Shown here piece after piece: positions 7,901 to 16,543 of a stretch of DNA of 64,000 nt. Source of the DNA: Streptomyces shenzhenensis (lineage in GTDB: Bacteria > Actinomycetota > Actinomycetes > Streptomycetales > Streptomycetaceae); assembly GCF_003688995.1 (NCBI RefSeq), contig NZ_PENI01000003.1, forward strand, positions 310,001-374,000, written 5' to 3'. The translations under genes and the position numbers were made by a program. Numbering within the stretch: position 1 is the stretch's first letter; each line of letters starts with the position of its first letter. The notes under the pieces were generated by a model. It was not told the origin of the DNA. It worked only from the letters and a program-made list of their open reading frames with translations, and made no database searches.

Positions 7901-10099
7901 CTACGAGGCCTCCTTCGCCTGCGCGCGGATCTTCTCGGCGATCTGCACCGGCATCGGCTCGTGCCGGGCGTACGAGCGGCCGAACCGGGCCGTGCCGTGC
8001 GAGAGGGAGCGCAGGTCGACCGTGTACCGGCCGATCTCGAACTCCGGTACCTCGGCGCGGACCAGCGTCCGGCCCGTGCCCACCTGTTCGGTGCCCAGCA
8101 CCCGCCCGCGCCGCCCCGACAGATCGCTCATCACGGCGCCCACGTAGCCGTCGCCGACCAGGACCGTCACCTCGGCCACCGGCTCCAGCAGATGGATCGT
8201 CGCGTCCGCCGCGGCCTCCCGCAGCGCCAGCGCGCCTGCCGTCTGGAAGGCGGCGTCGGAGGAGTCCACCGAGTGCGCCTTGCCGTCCAGCAGCGTGATC
8301 CGCACGTCGACCAGCGGATACCCGGCCGCAACTCCCTTGGCGGCCTGGGCTCTTACGCCCTTCTCCACCGACGGGATGAACTGCCGCGGCACGGCCCCGC
8401 CGACCACCTTGTCCACGAACTCGATGCCCGAACCGCCCGGCAGCGGCTCGACCTCGATCTCGCAGATGGCGTACTGCCCGTGCCCGCCGGACTGCTTCAC
8501 ATGCCGGCCGCGCCCGGCGGCCGGGGTCGCGAACGTCTCCCGGAGGGACACCCGGTGCGGCACCACGTCGACCTGGACGCCGTACCGGCTGCGCAGCCGC
8601 TCCAGGGCGACGTCCGCGTGCGCCTCGCCCAGGCACCACAGCACCACCTGGTGCGTGTCCTGATTCTGCTCCAGGCGCATCGTCGGGTCCTCGGCGACCA
8701 GCCTGCCCAGCCCCTGGGAGAGCTTGTCCTCGTCCGGCTTGCTGTGCGCCTGGATGGCGAGCGGCAGCAGCGGGTCCGGCATCTGCCACGGCTCCATGAG
8801 CAGCGGGTCGTCAGTGGCCGAGAGCGTGTCCCCGGTCTCCGCCCGGCCCAGCTTCGCCACGCAGGCCAGGTCGCCCGCGACGGCGTGCGTCACCGGCCGC
8901 TGCTGCTTGCCGAACGGGGTGGACAGGGCGCCGATCCGCTCGTCGACGTCGTGGTCCTCGTGGCCGCGGTCGGCCAGCCCGTGCCCGGAGACATGCACCG
9001 TGTCGTCCGGGCGCAGCGTGCCGGAGAAGATCCGGACCAGGGAGACCCGGCCGACATAGGGGTCGGAGGAGGTCTTCACGACCTCGGCGACCAGCGGCCC
9101 GTCGGGATCGCACGGCCGCAGCTCGCGCGGCCTGCCGTCGATCGTGGTGACGTCCGGCACCGCGTGCTCCGGCGGGGTCGGGAAGCCGCGGGTGACCAGG
9201 TCCAGGAGTTCGACCGTGCCGAGCCCCTGGCGGGCCCCCTCGGCGGCGGGCGCGGCGGCCAGCACCGGGAAGAACGCCCCGCGCGCGACGGCCCGCTCCA
9301 GATCCTCGATCAGCGTCTTGACGTCGACCCGCTCGCCGCCGAGATAGCGGTCCATGAGGGTCTCGTCCTCGCTCTCGGAGATGATCCCCTCGATCAGCCG
9401 GTTGCGGGCGTCCTCGATCTGCGGGAGCAGGTCGGGGCCCGGCGCGGACTCCTTGCGCTCCCCTGAGGAGTAGTCGAACAACTGCTGCGACAGCAGCCCG
9501 ATCAGCCCGGTCACGGGCGCGTGCCCGTCGGCGGCCCGCGTCCCGTGCAGCGGCAGATAGAGCGGGAGCACGGCGTCCGGGTCGTCCCCGCCGAACTCCT
9601 GCGCGCACACGCGCGTCATCTCCTCGAAATCCGCGCGGGCTGCCTCCAAATGGGTGATGACGATGGCCCGCGGCATGCCGACGGCCGCGCACTCCTCCCA
9701 CACCATCCGGGTCGAGCCGTCCACCCCGTCCGAGGCCGACACCACGAAGAGGGCCGCGTCCGCGGCGCGCAGACCGGCCCGCAGCTCCCCGACGAAGTCG
9801 GCGTACCCGGGGGTGTCCAGTAGGTTGATCTTGAAGCCGTCCCATTCGACGGGCACCAGCGAGAGCTGTACGGAGCGCTGCTGCCGGTGCTCGATCTCGT
9901 CGTAGTCGGAGAGGGTGCCGCCGTCCTCCACGCGGCCCGCCCGGTTCACCGCTCCCGTGGTCAGCGCGAGAGCCTCCACCAAGGTGGTCTTGCCCGATCC
10001 GGAGTGGCCGACCAGTACCACATTCCGTACGGACGCGGGGTGGTCGGCCGCCGTAGCCCTGCCGGCGGCCCCAGGGTGTGTGTTCGCCTTGTCGCCCAT
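7901..10099 (-). CDS. Elongation factor G-like GTPase (EF-G2 type)
   Basis: 732-residue translational GTPase homologue with EF-G domain order: G domain (about 25-290), then domains II-V, ending with the EF-G C-terminal fold. The P-loop GHSGSGKTT is at residues 31-39. The catalytic switch II motif reads DTPGYADF (95-102), so the His of canonical EF-G (DTPGH) is Tyr. The guanine-specificity motif NKxD is replaced by THLE (149-152), and switch I lacks the usual RGITI. It belongs to the actinobacterial EF-G2 group, for which no clear role in translocation is established. The ATG at 10099 follows gggagg. It may be a slow GTPase or a nucleotide-binding regulator; the altered G4 leaves even guanine specificity uncertain. 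Confidence 0.88.
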   Translation of the reverse strand: MGDKANTHPGAAGRATAADHPASVRNVVLVGHSGSGKTTLVEALALTTGAVNRAGRVEDGGTLSDYDEIEHRQQRSVQLSLVPVEWDGFKINLLDTPGYADFVGELRAGLRAADAALFVVSASDGVDGSTRMVWEECAAVGMPRAIVITHLEAARADFEEMTRVCAQEFGGDDPDAVLPLYLPLHGTRAADGHAPVTGLIGLLSQQLFDYSSGERKESAPGPDLLPQIEDARNRLIEGIISESEDETLMDRYLGGERVDVKTLIEDLERAVARGAFFPVLAAAPAAEGARQGLGTVELLDLVTRGFPTPPEHAVPDVTTIDGRPRELRPCDPDGPLVAEVVKTSSDPYVGRVSLVRIFSGTLRPDDTVHVSGHGLADRGHEDHDVDERIGALSTPFGKQQRPVTHAVAGDLACVAKLGRAETGDTLSATDDPLLMEPWQMPDPLLPLAIQAHSKPDEDKLSQGLGRLVAEDPTMRLEQNQDTHQVVLWCLGEAHADVALERLRSRYGVQVDVVPHRVSLRETFATPAAGRGRHVKQSGGHGQYAICEIEVEPLPGGSGIEFVDKVVGGAVPRQFIPSVEKGVRAQAAKGVAAGYPLVDVRITLLDGKAHSVDSSDAAFQTAGALALREAAADATIHLLEPVAEVTVLVGDGYVGAVMSDLSGRRGRVLGTEQVGTGRTLVRAEVPEFEIGRYTVDLRSLSHGTARFGRSYARHEPMPVQIAEKIRAQAKEAS

Positions 10100-10408
10100 G
10101 GCCTAGCCTCCCGTGCACGGTGAGGTCACAGTGGGCGCGGGACACCCGGATTCCTCCCCCGGACTCGGTCCGGGGGAGCCCCAGCAGGGGCGGCTCCGGC
10201 GACGCCCGCGGTTATTCGAGCTTTCCACTCTCGTCACGGTGCGTCCATACAAGCGACGTGATCGCGCCGCCCCCCGTGGGTTGCGGCCCGTCCGCCCGAT
10301 CTCCGCCGGGTCCGGGTGCCCGGCCGTCGCGTACGCGCGCGCGTGGCTACGATGGGCCAGCCGGCGGCCAGCAGGGGCCGCGCGGCGACACCGACCCTCG
10401 GGAAGGCC
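10100..10408. other. Divergent intergenic region, EF-G-like gene / pgsA
   Basis: 309 bases without a gene, holding the starts of two divergent transcription units. It contains a dispersed-type hairpin at 10154-10178 and a TACGAT -10 element at 10348-10353 that would give pgsA a ~48-base leader. An alternating purine-pyrimidine run (GTACGCGCGCGCGTGG, about 10331-10346) directly precedes that -10. No further coding potential is seen. Confidence 0.5.
10154..10178. repeat. Streptomyces-type intergenic hairpin element
   Basis: Perfect 11-bp inverted repeat CTCCCCCGGAC / GTCCGGGGGAG around TCG, followed by CCCC-agca-GGGG. It resembles the short G/C-rich hairpin elements (CTCCCCC...GGGGGAG) that I recall as scattered between genes in Streptomyces chromosomes. 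Copy number cannot be tested here. Confidence 0.45.
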
Positions 10409-11080
10409 ATGCTGAACAAGTACGCGCGTGCATTCTTCACGCGTGTCCTCACACCGTTCGCCGCGTTTCTCATCCGCAGGGGCGTCAGTCCCGACACGGT
10501 GACGCTCATCGGCACGGCCGGAGTGGTCGCGGGCGCACTGGTCTTCTACCCCCGGGGCGAGTTCTTCTGGGGCACGGTGGTGATCACCCTCTTCGTCTTC
10601 TCCGACCTGGTCGACGGCAACATGGCACGCCAGCTGGGCCGTTCCAGCCGCTGGGGCGCCTTCCTCGACTCCACCCTGGACCGGGTGGCCGACGGCGCGA
10701 TCTTCGGCGGATTCGCCCTGTGGTACGCGGGCAACGGGGACAACGATGTGCTGTGCGCCGTGGCCATCTTCTGTCTGGCCAGCGGCCAGGTGGTGTCGTA
10801 CACGAAGGCCCGCGGCGAGTCGATCGGGCTGCCGGTGGCCGTCAACGGCCTCGTCGAGCGCGCCGAACGGCTGGTGATCTCGCTGGTCGCGGCGGGCCTC
10901 GCGGGCTTCCACAAGTTCGGTGTGCCGGGCATCCAGTGGCTGCTGCCGATCGCGCTGTGGATCGTCGCCGTCGGCAGCCTGGTCACCCTGGTCCAGCGCG
11001 TCGTCACGGTCCGCCGGGAGTCCGCGGAGGCGGAGGCGGGTCGGCGCAACGAGTCCCAGGGGAGCGAGGCGGCCAAGTGA
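10409..11080 (+). CDS. pgsA: CDP-alcohol phosphatidyltransferase (phosphatidylinositol phosphate synthase type)
   Basis: 223-residue membrane enzyme that transfers the phosphatidyl group from CDP-diacylglycerol to an alcohol; in this gene context, probably inositol phosphate. The full CDP-alcohol transferase signature is present near residues 70-98: DGNMAR, a Gly eight residues on (SSRWG), then AFLDSTLD, which supplies all the metal-binding Asp residues. Several hydrophobic helices follow (for example VVSYTKARG, WLLPIALWIVAVGSLVTLV). The ATG at 10409 follows gggaagg; the longer frame upstream is a high-GC extension. Its stop overlaps the GTG of the acyltransferase gene, which in turn overlaps pimA: the same order as in the mycobacterial PIM locus, which supports the substrate assignment. 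Confidence 0.9.
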   Translation: MLNKYARAFFTRVLTPFAAFLIRRGVSPDTVTLIGTAGVVAGALVFYPRGEFFWGTVVITLFVFSDLVDGNMARQLGRSSRWGAFLDSTLDRVADGAIFGGFALWYAGNGDNDVLCAVAIFCLASGQVVSYTKARGESIGLPVAVNGLVERAERLVISLVAAGLAGFHKFGVPGIQWLLPIALWIVAVGSLVTLVQRVVTVRRESAEAEAGRRNESQGSEAAK

Positions 11081-11985
11081 GCGCCCGGGAGCGCCTGACC
11101 GACGCCCTGTACGGATTCGGCTGGAGCGCCGTCAAGACGCTTCCCGAGCCGGTCGCCGTGCGGCTCGGCCGCACCATCGCCGACCTCGCCTGGAAGCGCC
11201 GCGGCAAGGGCGTACGGCGGCTGGAGAGCAACTACGCGCGCGTGGTGCCCGACGCGACCCCGGAGCGCCTCGCCGCGCTCTCGCGCGCGGGCATGCGCTC
11301 GTACCTGCGGTACTGGATGGAGTCCTTCCGGCTGCCCGCCTGGAGCCCCGAGCGGATCAGGACCGGCTTCGACCCCAAGGACGTCCACCATCTGACCGAC
11401 GGCCTGGCCTCCGGCCGGGGCGTCGTCCTCGCGCTGCCGCACCTGGCCAACTGGGACCTCGCGGGCGCCTGGGTCACCACCGGACTGGACACCCCGTTCA
11501 CCACGGTCGCCGAACGCCTGAAGCCCGAGACGCTCTACGACCGTTTCGTCGCCTACCGCCAGGGCCTCGGCATGGAGGTCCTGCCGCACAGCGGCGGCTC
11601 CGCGTTCGGCACGCTGGCCCGGCGGCTGCGCGACGGCGGCCTGGTCTGCCTGGTCGCCGACCGCGACCTGTCCGCCTCCGGCGTGCAGGTCAGCTTCTTC
11701 GGCGAGACGGCCCGGATGCCCGCGGGCCCGGCCCTGCTCGCCCAGCAGACGGGCGCGCTCCTGCTGCCCGTCACCCTCTGGTACGACGACTCTCCGGTGA
11801 TGCGGGGCCGGGTCCATCCCCCGATCGAGGTACCCGAGACAGGTACCCGGGCCGAGAAGACGTCTGTCATGACACAGGCGCTGGCCGATGCCTTCGCCTC
11901 GGGGATCGCCGAGCATCCGGAGGACTGGCACATGCTGCAGCGGCTGTGGCTCGCTGATCTGGACCCGCCGAAGGGAACCTCGTGA
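11077..11985 (+). CDS. Phosphatidylinositol mannoside acyltransferase (LpxL/HtrB family)
   Basis: 302-residue acyltransferase of the HtrB/LpxL family, with the catalytic HxxxxD motif as HLANWD near residue 126 and conserved VADRDLSASGVQVSFFGE downstream. In the mycobacterial pathway the enzyme in this gene position (PatA) acylates the mannose of phosphatidylinositol mannosides at the inner face of the membrane. The GTG at 11077 overlaps the pgsA stop (GTGA), and the stop overlaps the pimA GTG, so pgsA, this gene and pimA are likely coupled. There is no strongly predicted membrane helix; peripheral association is likely. The acceptor is inferred from synteny. Confidence 0.88.
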   Translation: MSARERLTDALYGFGWSAVKTLPEPVAVRLGRTIADLAWKRRGKGVRRLESNYARVVPDATPERLAALSRAGMRSYLRYWMESFRLPAWSPERIRTGFDPKDVHHLTDGLASGRGVVLALPHLANWDLAGAWVTTGLDTPFTTVAERLKPETLYDRFVAYRQGLGMEVLPHSGGSAFGTLARRLRDGGLVCLVADRDLSASGVQVSFFGETARMPAGPALLAQQTGALLLPVTLWYDDSPVMRGRVHPPIEVPETGTRAEKTSVMTQALADAFASGIAEHPEDWHMLQRLWLADLDPPKGTS

Positions 11986-13151
11986 GGATCGGCATCGTCT
12001 GCCCGTACTCCTGGGACGTGCCGGGCGGCGTCCAGTTCCACATCCGGGACCTGGCCGAGTACTTCATCGGCCTCGGCCACCAGGTCTCCGTCCTCGCGCC
12101 CGCCGACGACGACACCCCGCTGCCGCCGTACGTCGTCTCGGCCGGCCGCGCGGTGCCCGTGCCCTACAACGGCTCGGTGGCCCGCCTGAACTTCGGCTTT
12201 CTGTCGGCCGCCCGGGTACGCCGGTGGCTGCACGACGGCGCGTTCGACGTGGTGCACATCCACGAGCCGACGGCGCCGTCGCTGGGCCTGCTGACCTGCT
12301 GGGCGGCGCAGGGCCCCATCGTGGCCACCTTCCACACCTCCAACCCCCGCTCGCGCGCGATGATCGCCGCGTACTCGATCCTGCAGGCCGCGCTGGAGAA
12401 GATCAGCGCGCGCATCGCGGTGAGCGAGTACGCCCGGCGCACGCTGGTCGAGCACCTGGGCGGGGACGCGGTGGTCATCCCCAACGGCGTCGACGTCGAC
12501 TTCTTCGCCCGCGCCGAGCCCAATCCCGCGTGGCAGGGTGACACGATCGGCTTCGTCGGCCGCATCGACGAGCCGCGCAAGGGCCTGCCGGTGCTGATGA
12601 GGGCCCTCCCGAAGATCCTCGCCGCGCGGCCGGGCGCCCGGCTGCTGGTGGCCGGCCGCGGCGACGAGGAGGAGGCCGTCGAGACGCTCCCCGCCGAGCT
12701 GCGCTCCCGGGTCGAGTTCCTCGGCATGATCAGCGACACGGACAAGGCGCGTTTCCTGCGCAGCCTCGACCTGTACGTGGCGCCCAACACCGGCGGCGAG
12801 AGCTTCGGCATCATCCTGGTCGAGGCGATGTCGGCGGGCGCCCCCGTCCTCGCCTCCGACCTGGACGCCTTCGCCCAGGTCCTGGACCGGGGAGCGGCCG
12901 GGGAACTGTTCGCCAACGAGGACGCCGACGCGCTCGCCGACGCGGCGATCCGCCTGCTCGCCGACCCGGCACGCCGCACCGAACTGCGCGACCGCGGCAG
13001 CGCCCACGTACGCCGCTTCGACTGGTCCACGGTCGGCGCGGACATCCTGTCCGTCTACGAAACGGTCACGACAGGCACGGCAGCGGTAGCAACAGACGAC
13101 CGCACCACAGGCCTACGAGCCCGCTTCGGCCTGGTCCGCGACCGTGATTGA
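11982..13151 (+). CDS. pimA: Phosphatidylinositol alpha-mannosyltransferase (GT4)
   Basis: 389-residue GT-B glycosyltransferase that adds the first mannose from GDP-mannose to phosphatidylinositol. The start CPYSWDVPGGVQFHIRDLAE is characteristic of PimA (Gly-rich donor loop and the acceptor-side His). The GT4 donor site is seen near residue 268 as GGESFGIILVEAMSAGAP, with the E-x7-E pair. The GTG at 11982 overlaps the preceding stop. Its product would be the substrate of the upstream acyltransferase gene product. The C-terminal ~20 residues (TTGLRARFGLVRDRD) are a variable tail. Confidence 0.92.
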   Translation: MRIGIVCPYSWDVPGGVQFHIRDLAEYFIGLGHQVSVLAPADDDTPLPPYVVSAGRAVPVPYNGSVARLNFGFLSAARVRRWLHDGAFDVVHIHEPTAPSLGLLTCWAAQGPIVATFHTSNPRSRAMIAAYSILQAALEKISARIAVSEYARRTLVEHLGGDAVVIPNGVDVDFFARAEPNPAWQGDTIGFVGRIDEPRKGLPVLMRALPKILAARPGARLLVAGRGDEEEAVETLPAELRSRVEFLGMISDTDKARFLRSLDLYVAPNTGGESFGIILVEAMSAGAPVLASDLDAFAQVLDRGAAGELFANEDADALADAAIRLLADPARRTELRDRGSAHVRRFDWSTVGADILSVYETVTTGTAAVATDDRTTGLRARFGLVRDRD

Positions 13152-13185
13152 GCCGGGTGGGACGTCTGGCGGCGGGCGGTCATGA

Positions 13186-13255
13186 TCAGCCCGTCCGGCG
13201 TTTGAGGACGAGGCTGTTCAGGCCGAAGCGGGGGTCTGGGGGCGGCAGCCCCCAG
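13186..13255. repeat. Dispersed Streptomyces intergenic repeat
   Basis: Contains CCGTCCGGCGTTTGAGGACG and, downstream, a perfect hairpin CTGGGGGC-ggca-GCCCCCAG (13236-13255). I recognise this combination from many Streptomyces intergenic regions. It sits after pimA and could also act as its terminator. Copy number needs a genome search. Confidence 0.6.
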
Positions 13256-13332
13256 TGACGGCAACCCCAACCCCGCCGGCCTCAGCGAGAGACAGCACCC
13301 CCAGCCCCGCCCGACCCAGCGGAGCGCACCGG

Positions 13333-13349
13333 TAGCCTTGCCCGCCGTG
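13333..13349 (+). promoter_or_regulatory. Probable leaderless promoter of the LemA-like gene (-10 TAGCCT)
   Basis: TAGCCT (13333-13338) fits TANNNT and is followed by 8 bases and the GTG at 13347, placing the transcript start at or within a base of the start codon. No ribosome binding site is present. The -35 is not recognisable. Confidence 0.5.
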
Positions 13350-13889
13350 ACCGCAACCCTCATCTGGATCCTCGTCGTCCTGGTCGCCGTAGGCCTCTAC
13401 CTGAGCTGGACCGCCGGCCGGCTCGACCGGCTGCACTCCCGGATCGACGCGGCCCGCGCCGCCCTCGACGCCCAGCTGCTGCGCCGGGCCTCGGTGGCCC
13501 AGGAACTGGCGACCTCCGGAGTGCTGGACCCGGCCGCCTCGATGGTGCTGTACGAGGCCGCGCACGCCGCCCGACAGGCCGAGGAGGAGCAGCGGGAGGT
13601 CGCCGAGAGCGAGCTGAGCCAGGCGCTGCGTGCCGTCTTCGCGGAGCCCCAGCAGATCGAGGAGGTCCGCCGGGCACCCGGCGGGGAGTCGGCCGCCCAT
13701 GAGCTGACCGAGGCGGTGCGCAGGGTGCCGATGGCCCGCCGCTTCCACAACGACGCCGTGGGCGGGGCCCGCAGGCTGCGCCAGCACCGCAAGGTCCGCT
13801 GGTTCCGGCTGGCCGGCCACGCACCCTTCCCGCTGGCCTTCGAGATGGATGACGAGCCACCCGCCGCCCTCGTGGACCGGGCGCCCTGA
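13347..13889 (+). CDS. LemA-like membrane-anchored protein
   Basis: 180-residue protein with one N-terminal membrane helix ([19 protein letters not shown]) followed by a mostly helical soluble region. The C-terminal part ([15 protein letters not shown], then [18 protein letters not shown]) matches the pattern at the end of LemA-family proteins (RxxYN-av plus a Phe-rich end), so I call it LemA-like; the function of the family is unknown. The GTG at 13347 is favoured over ATG 13338 because it leaves a short, regular N-terminus and an appropriately placed -10. Gene order puts it just downstream of the PIM genes. Confidence 0.7.
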   Translation: MTATLIWILVVLVAVGLYLSWTAGRLDRLHSRIDAARAALDAQLLRRASVAQELATSGVLDPAASMVLYEAAHAARQAEEEQREVAESELSQALRAVFAEPQQIEEVRRAPGGESAAHELTEAVRRVPMARRFHNDAVGGARRLRQHRKVRWFRLAGHAPFPLAFEMDDEPPAALVDRAP

Positions 13890-13926
13890 AGGGGCGCGGG
13901 GAACTGCGCGACCGGCCACGACGGTG
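13889..13926. repeat. Dispersed Streptomyces repeat fragment
   Basis: Contains GGGGCGCGGGGAACTGCGCG followed by ACCGGCCACGACGG. It overlaps the last base of the LemA-like gene. I recognise the core as a very common Streptomyces gene-end repeat; a diverged inverted copy lies at 47262-47285. Confidence 0.6.
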
Positions 13927-14006
13927 CCGCGGACGACCGACGGCGCATCGCGGCGCTTCCACGCGGAGCGCAGCGGCACCAGCGCGCGCCCCGGCCGGCA
14001 AAAGGA

Positions 14007-14038
14007 TCCACAGGCTTGCCATTGGCCCTTGCTGTGGA
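14007..14038. promoter_or_regulatory. Inverted repeat upstream of pdxS
   Basis: TCCACAG (14007-14013) and CTGTGGA (14032-14038) form a perfect 7-bp dyad with an 18-base spacer, 61-92 bases before the pdxS start. The spacing would suit a dimeric regulator or a promoter-overlapping operator. No known operator is matched. Confidence 0.3.
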
Positions 14039-14098
14039 CTGGTCCGTTCACGTTTTCTCGGTGCGGCAGAAACCCTCTTTCACCGAGCGAGGTCACCC

Positions 14099-15010
14099 GT
14101 GTCCAGCACGCTTCCGGAAAACCAGGCCCCCGAGACCGGCACCGCCCGCGTGAAGCGCGGCATGGCCGAGCAGCTCAAGGGCGGCGTGATCATGGACGTC
14201 GTCACGCCGGAGCAGGCGAAGATCGCCGAGGACGCGGGCGCCGTCGCCGTCATGGCCCTGGAACGGGTCCCGGCCGACATCCGCAAGGACGGCGGCGTGG
14301 CCCGGATGTCCGACCCGGACATGATCGAGGGCATCATCGGCGCCGTGTCGATCCCCGTGATGGCCAAGTCCCGCATCGGCCACTTCGTCGAGGCCCAGGT
14401 GCTGCAGTCGCTGGGCGTGGACTACATCGACGAGTCCGAGGTCCTCACCCCGGCCGACGAGGTCAACCACTCCGACAAGTGGGCCTTCACCACGCCGTTC
14501 GTGTGCGGCGCCACCAACCTGGGCGAGGCGCTGCGCCGCATCGCCGAGGGCGCCGCGATGATCCGCTCCAAGGGCGAGGCCGGCACCGGCAACGTCGTCG
14601 AGGCCGTCCGCCACCTGCGCCAGATCAAGAACGAGATCGCCCGGCTGCGCGGCTACGACAATCACGAGCTGTACGCCGCCGCCAAGGAGCTGCGCGCCCC
14701 GTACGAGCTGGTCAAGGAGGTCGCCGAGCTCGGCAAGCTGCCGGTCGTGCTGTTCTCCGCCGGCGGTGTCGCCACCCCGGCTGACGCCGCTCTGATGCGT
14801 CAGCTCGGCGCCGAGGGCGTCTTCGTCGGCTCCGGCATCTTCAAGTCGGGCGACCCGGCCAAGCGTGCCGCCGCCATCGTGAAGGCGACCACTTTCTACG
14901 ACGACCCGAAGATCATCGCGGAGGCGTCCCGCAACCTTGGCGAGGCCATGGTCGGCATCAACTGCGACACCCTCCCCGAGACCGAGCGCTACGCCAACCG
15001 CGGCTGGTGA
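14099..15010 (+). CDS. pdxS: Pyridoxal 5'-phosphate synthase subunit PdxS
   Basis: 303-residue (beta/alpha)8 synthase subunit that makes PLP from ribose 5-phosphate, glyceraldehyde 3-phosphate and ammonia delivered by PdxT. Key residues are visible: Asp in [11 protein letters not shown], the Schiff-base Lys in [11 protein letters not shown], the second Lys in [12 protein letters not shown], and the phosphate-binding [11 protein letters not shown] and GIFKSGDP. The GTG at 14099 follows a weak gag-containing site. pdxT follows after 3 bases, so the two subunits are co-translated; they assemble into a 24-mer complex. Confidence 0.98.
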   Translation: MSSTLPENQAPETGTARVKRGMAEQLKGGVIMDVVTPEQAKIAEDAGAVAVMALERVPADIRKDGGVARMSDPDMIEGIIGAVSIPVMAKSRIGHFVEAQVLQSLGVDYIDESEVLTPADEVNHSDKWAFTTPFVCGATNLGEALRRIAEGAAMIRSKGEAGTGNVVEAVRHLRQIKNEIARLRGYDNHELYAAAKELRAPYELVKEVAELGKLPVVLFSAGGVATPADAALMRQLGAEGVFVGSGIFKSGDPAKRAAAIVKATTFYDDPKIIAEASRNLGEAMVGINCDTLPETERYANRGW

Positions 15011-15013
15011 CCC

Positions 15014-15619
15014 ATGAGCACTCCTGTCATCGGCGTCCTGGCCCTCCAGGGCGACGTACGGGAGCACCTCGTCGCCCTGGCCGCGGCCGACGCCGTGGCC
15101 AGGCCGGTGCGGCGCCCCGAGGAACTCGCCGGGGTGGACGGGCTCGTCATCCCCGGGGGTGAGTCCACCACCATCTCCAAGCTGACCGTTCTCTTCGGCC
15201 TCATGGACCCGCTCCGCGCGCGCGTGCGGGACGGCATGCCCGTCTACGGCACCTGCGCGGGCATGATCATGCTCGCCGACAAGATCCTCGACCCGCGCTC
15301 GGGCCAGGAGACGGTCGGCGGGATCGACATGATCGTGCGGCGCAACGCCTTCGGACGGCAGAACGAGTCCTTCGAGGCGGCGGTCGACGTCACGGGCATC
15401 GCGGGCGATCCTGTAGAGGGCGTCTTCATCCGCGCCCCCTGGGTCGAGTCCGTCGGCGCGGCGGCCGAGGTGCTCGCCGAGCACGACGGCCATATCGTGG
15501 CGGTCCGGCAGGGCAACGCGCTCGCCACGTCGTTCCATCCGGAGCTGACCGGCGACCACCGCGTGCACGCCCTGTTCGTCGACATGGTGCACGCGAACCG
15601 GGCGGCGGAGTCCTTGTAG
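15014..15619 (+). CDS. pdxT: Pyridoxal 5'-phosphate synthase glutaminase subunit PdxT
   Basis: 201-residue class I glutamine amidotransferase that supplies ammonia to PdxS. Visible: [10 protein letters not shown] (oxyanion region), nucleophile Cys in [13 protein letters not shown] near residue 79, and the His-Glu pair in [10 protein letters not shown] near residue 176. The start is 3 bases after the pdxS stop. The end is followed by a 49-base spacer containing aaggag ahead of yebC. Confidence 0.98.
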   Translation: MSTPVIGVLALQGDVREHLVALAAADAVARPVRRPEELAGVDGLVIPGGESTTISKLTVLFGLMDPLRARVRDGMPVYGTCAGMIMLADKILDPRSGQETVGGIDMIVRRNAFGRQNESFEAAVDVTGIAGDPVEGVFIRAPWVESVGAAAEVLAEHDGHIVAVRQGNALATSFHPELTGDHRVHALFVDMVHANRAAESL

Positions 15620-15668
15620 GATCTCTGGCGTTCGTTGCAGGGATGGGTTACGCGAAGGAGACAGGCAG

Positions 15669-16421
15669 ATGTCCGGCCACTCTAAATGGGCCACGACGAA
15701 GCACAAGAAGGCCGTGATCGATGCCAAGCGCGGCAAGCTCTTCGCGAAGCTGATCAAGAACATCGAGGTCGCGGCGCGGATGGGCGGTGTCGACCTCGAG
15801 GGCAACCCGACGCTCTACGACGCCGTCCAGAAGGCGAAGAAGCAGTCGGTCCCGAACAAGAACATCGACTCCGCGATCAAGCGCGGCGGTGGCCTTGAGG
15901 CCGGTGGCGCCGACTACGAGACGATCATGTACGAGGGCTACGGCCCGAACGGCGTCGCGGTGCTCATCGAGTGCCTCACCGACAACCGCAACCGCGCCGC
16001 CTCCGACGTCCGCGTCGCCATGACCCGCAACGGCGGCTCCATGGCCGACCCGGGCTCGGTGTCGTACCTGTTCAACCGCAAGGGCGTCGTCATCGTCCCC
16101 AAGGGCGAGCTGTCCGAGGACGACGTCCTGGGCGCCGTCCTGGACGCGGGCGCCGAGGAGGTCAACGACCTCGGCGAGTCCTTCGAGGTGCTCAGCGAGG
16201 CCACCGACCTGGTCGCGGTCCGCTCCGCCCTCCAGGACGCCGGGATCGACTACGACTCCGCCGAGGCCAACTTCGTCCCGACCATGCAGGTCGAGCTGGA
16301 CGAGGAGGGCGCCAAGAAGATCTTCAAGCTGATCGACGCGCTGGAGGACAGCGACGACGTGCAGAACGTCTTCGCCAACTTCGACGTCAGCGACGAGGTC
16401 ATGGAGAAGGTCGACGCGTAA
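15669..16421 (+). CDS. yebC: YebC/PmpR-family transcriptional regulatory protein
   Basis: 250-residue member of the YebC family (usual length about 245). The N-terminus [20 protein letters not shown] is the conserved signature. Family members have been described as transcriptional regulators and, more recently, as translation factors that relieve ribosome stalling at proline stretches; which applies here is not visible. The start is set by aaggag 8-13 bases upstream. The downstream neighbours are ruvCAB, a widespread arrangement, but a strong terminator separates them here. Confidence 0.93.
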   Translation: MSGHSKWATTKHKKAVIDAKRGKLFAKLIKNIEVAARMGGVDLEGNPTLYDAVQKAKKQSVPNKNIDSAIKRGGGLEAGGADYETIMYEGYGPNGVAVLIECLTDNRNRAASDVRVAMTRNGGSMADPGSVSYLFNRKGVVIVPKGELSEDDVLGAVLDAGAEEVNDLGESFEVLSEATDLVAVRSALQDAGIDYDSAEANFVPTMQVELDEEGAKKIFKLIDALEDSDDVQNVFANFDVSDEVMEKVDA

Positions 16422-16447
16422 CCCCGCGACGAGCTGCACGGGCGCAT

Positions 16448-16482
16448 GGGCCGACGGGACACACCCGTCGGCCCGTCCTTTT
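16448..16482 (+). terminator. Intrinsic terminator after yebC
   Basis: Perfect 11-bp stem GGGCCGACGGG / CCCGTCGGCCC with an ACACA loop, followed by GTCCTTTT. The T-run makes this one of the most canonical terminators in the window. It isolates pdxST-yebC from ruvCAB. Confidence 0.85.
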
Positions 16483-16543
16483 GCGGGGCGTTGTCGGTGG
16501 CACCCGATAGCCTGCACAAACAACAGATCGAACGGAGGGGCGC

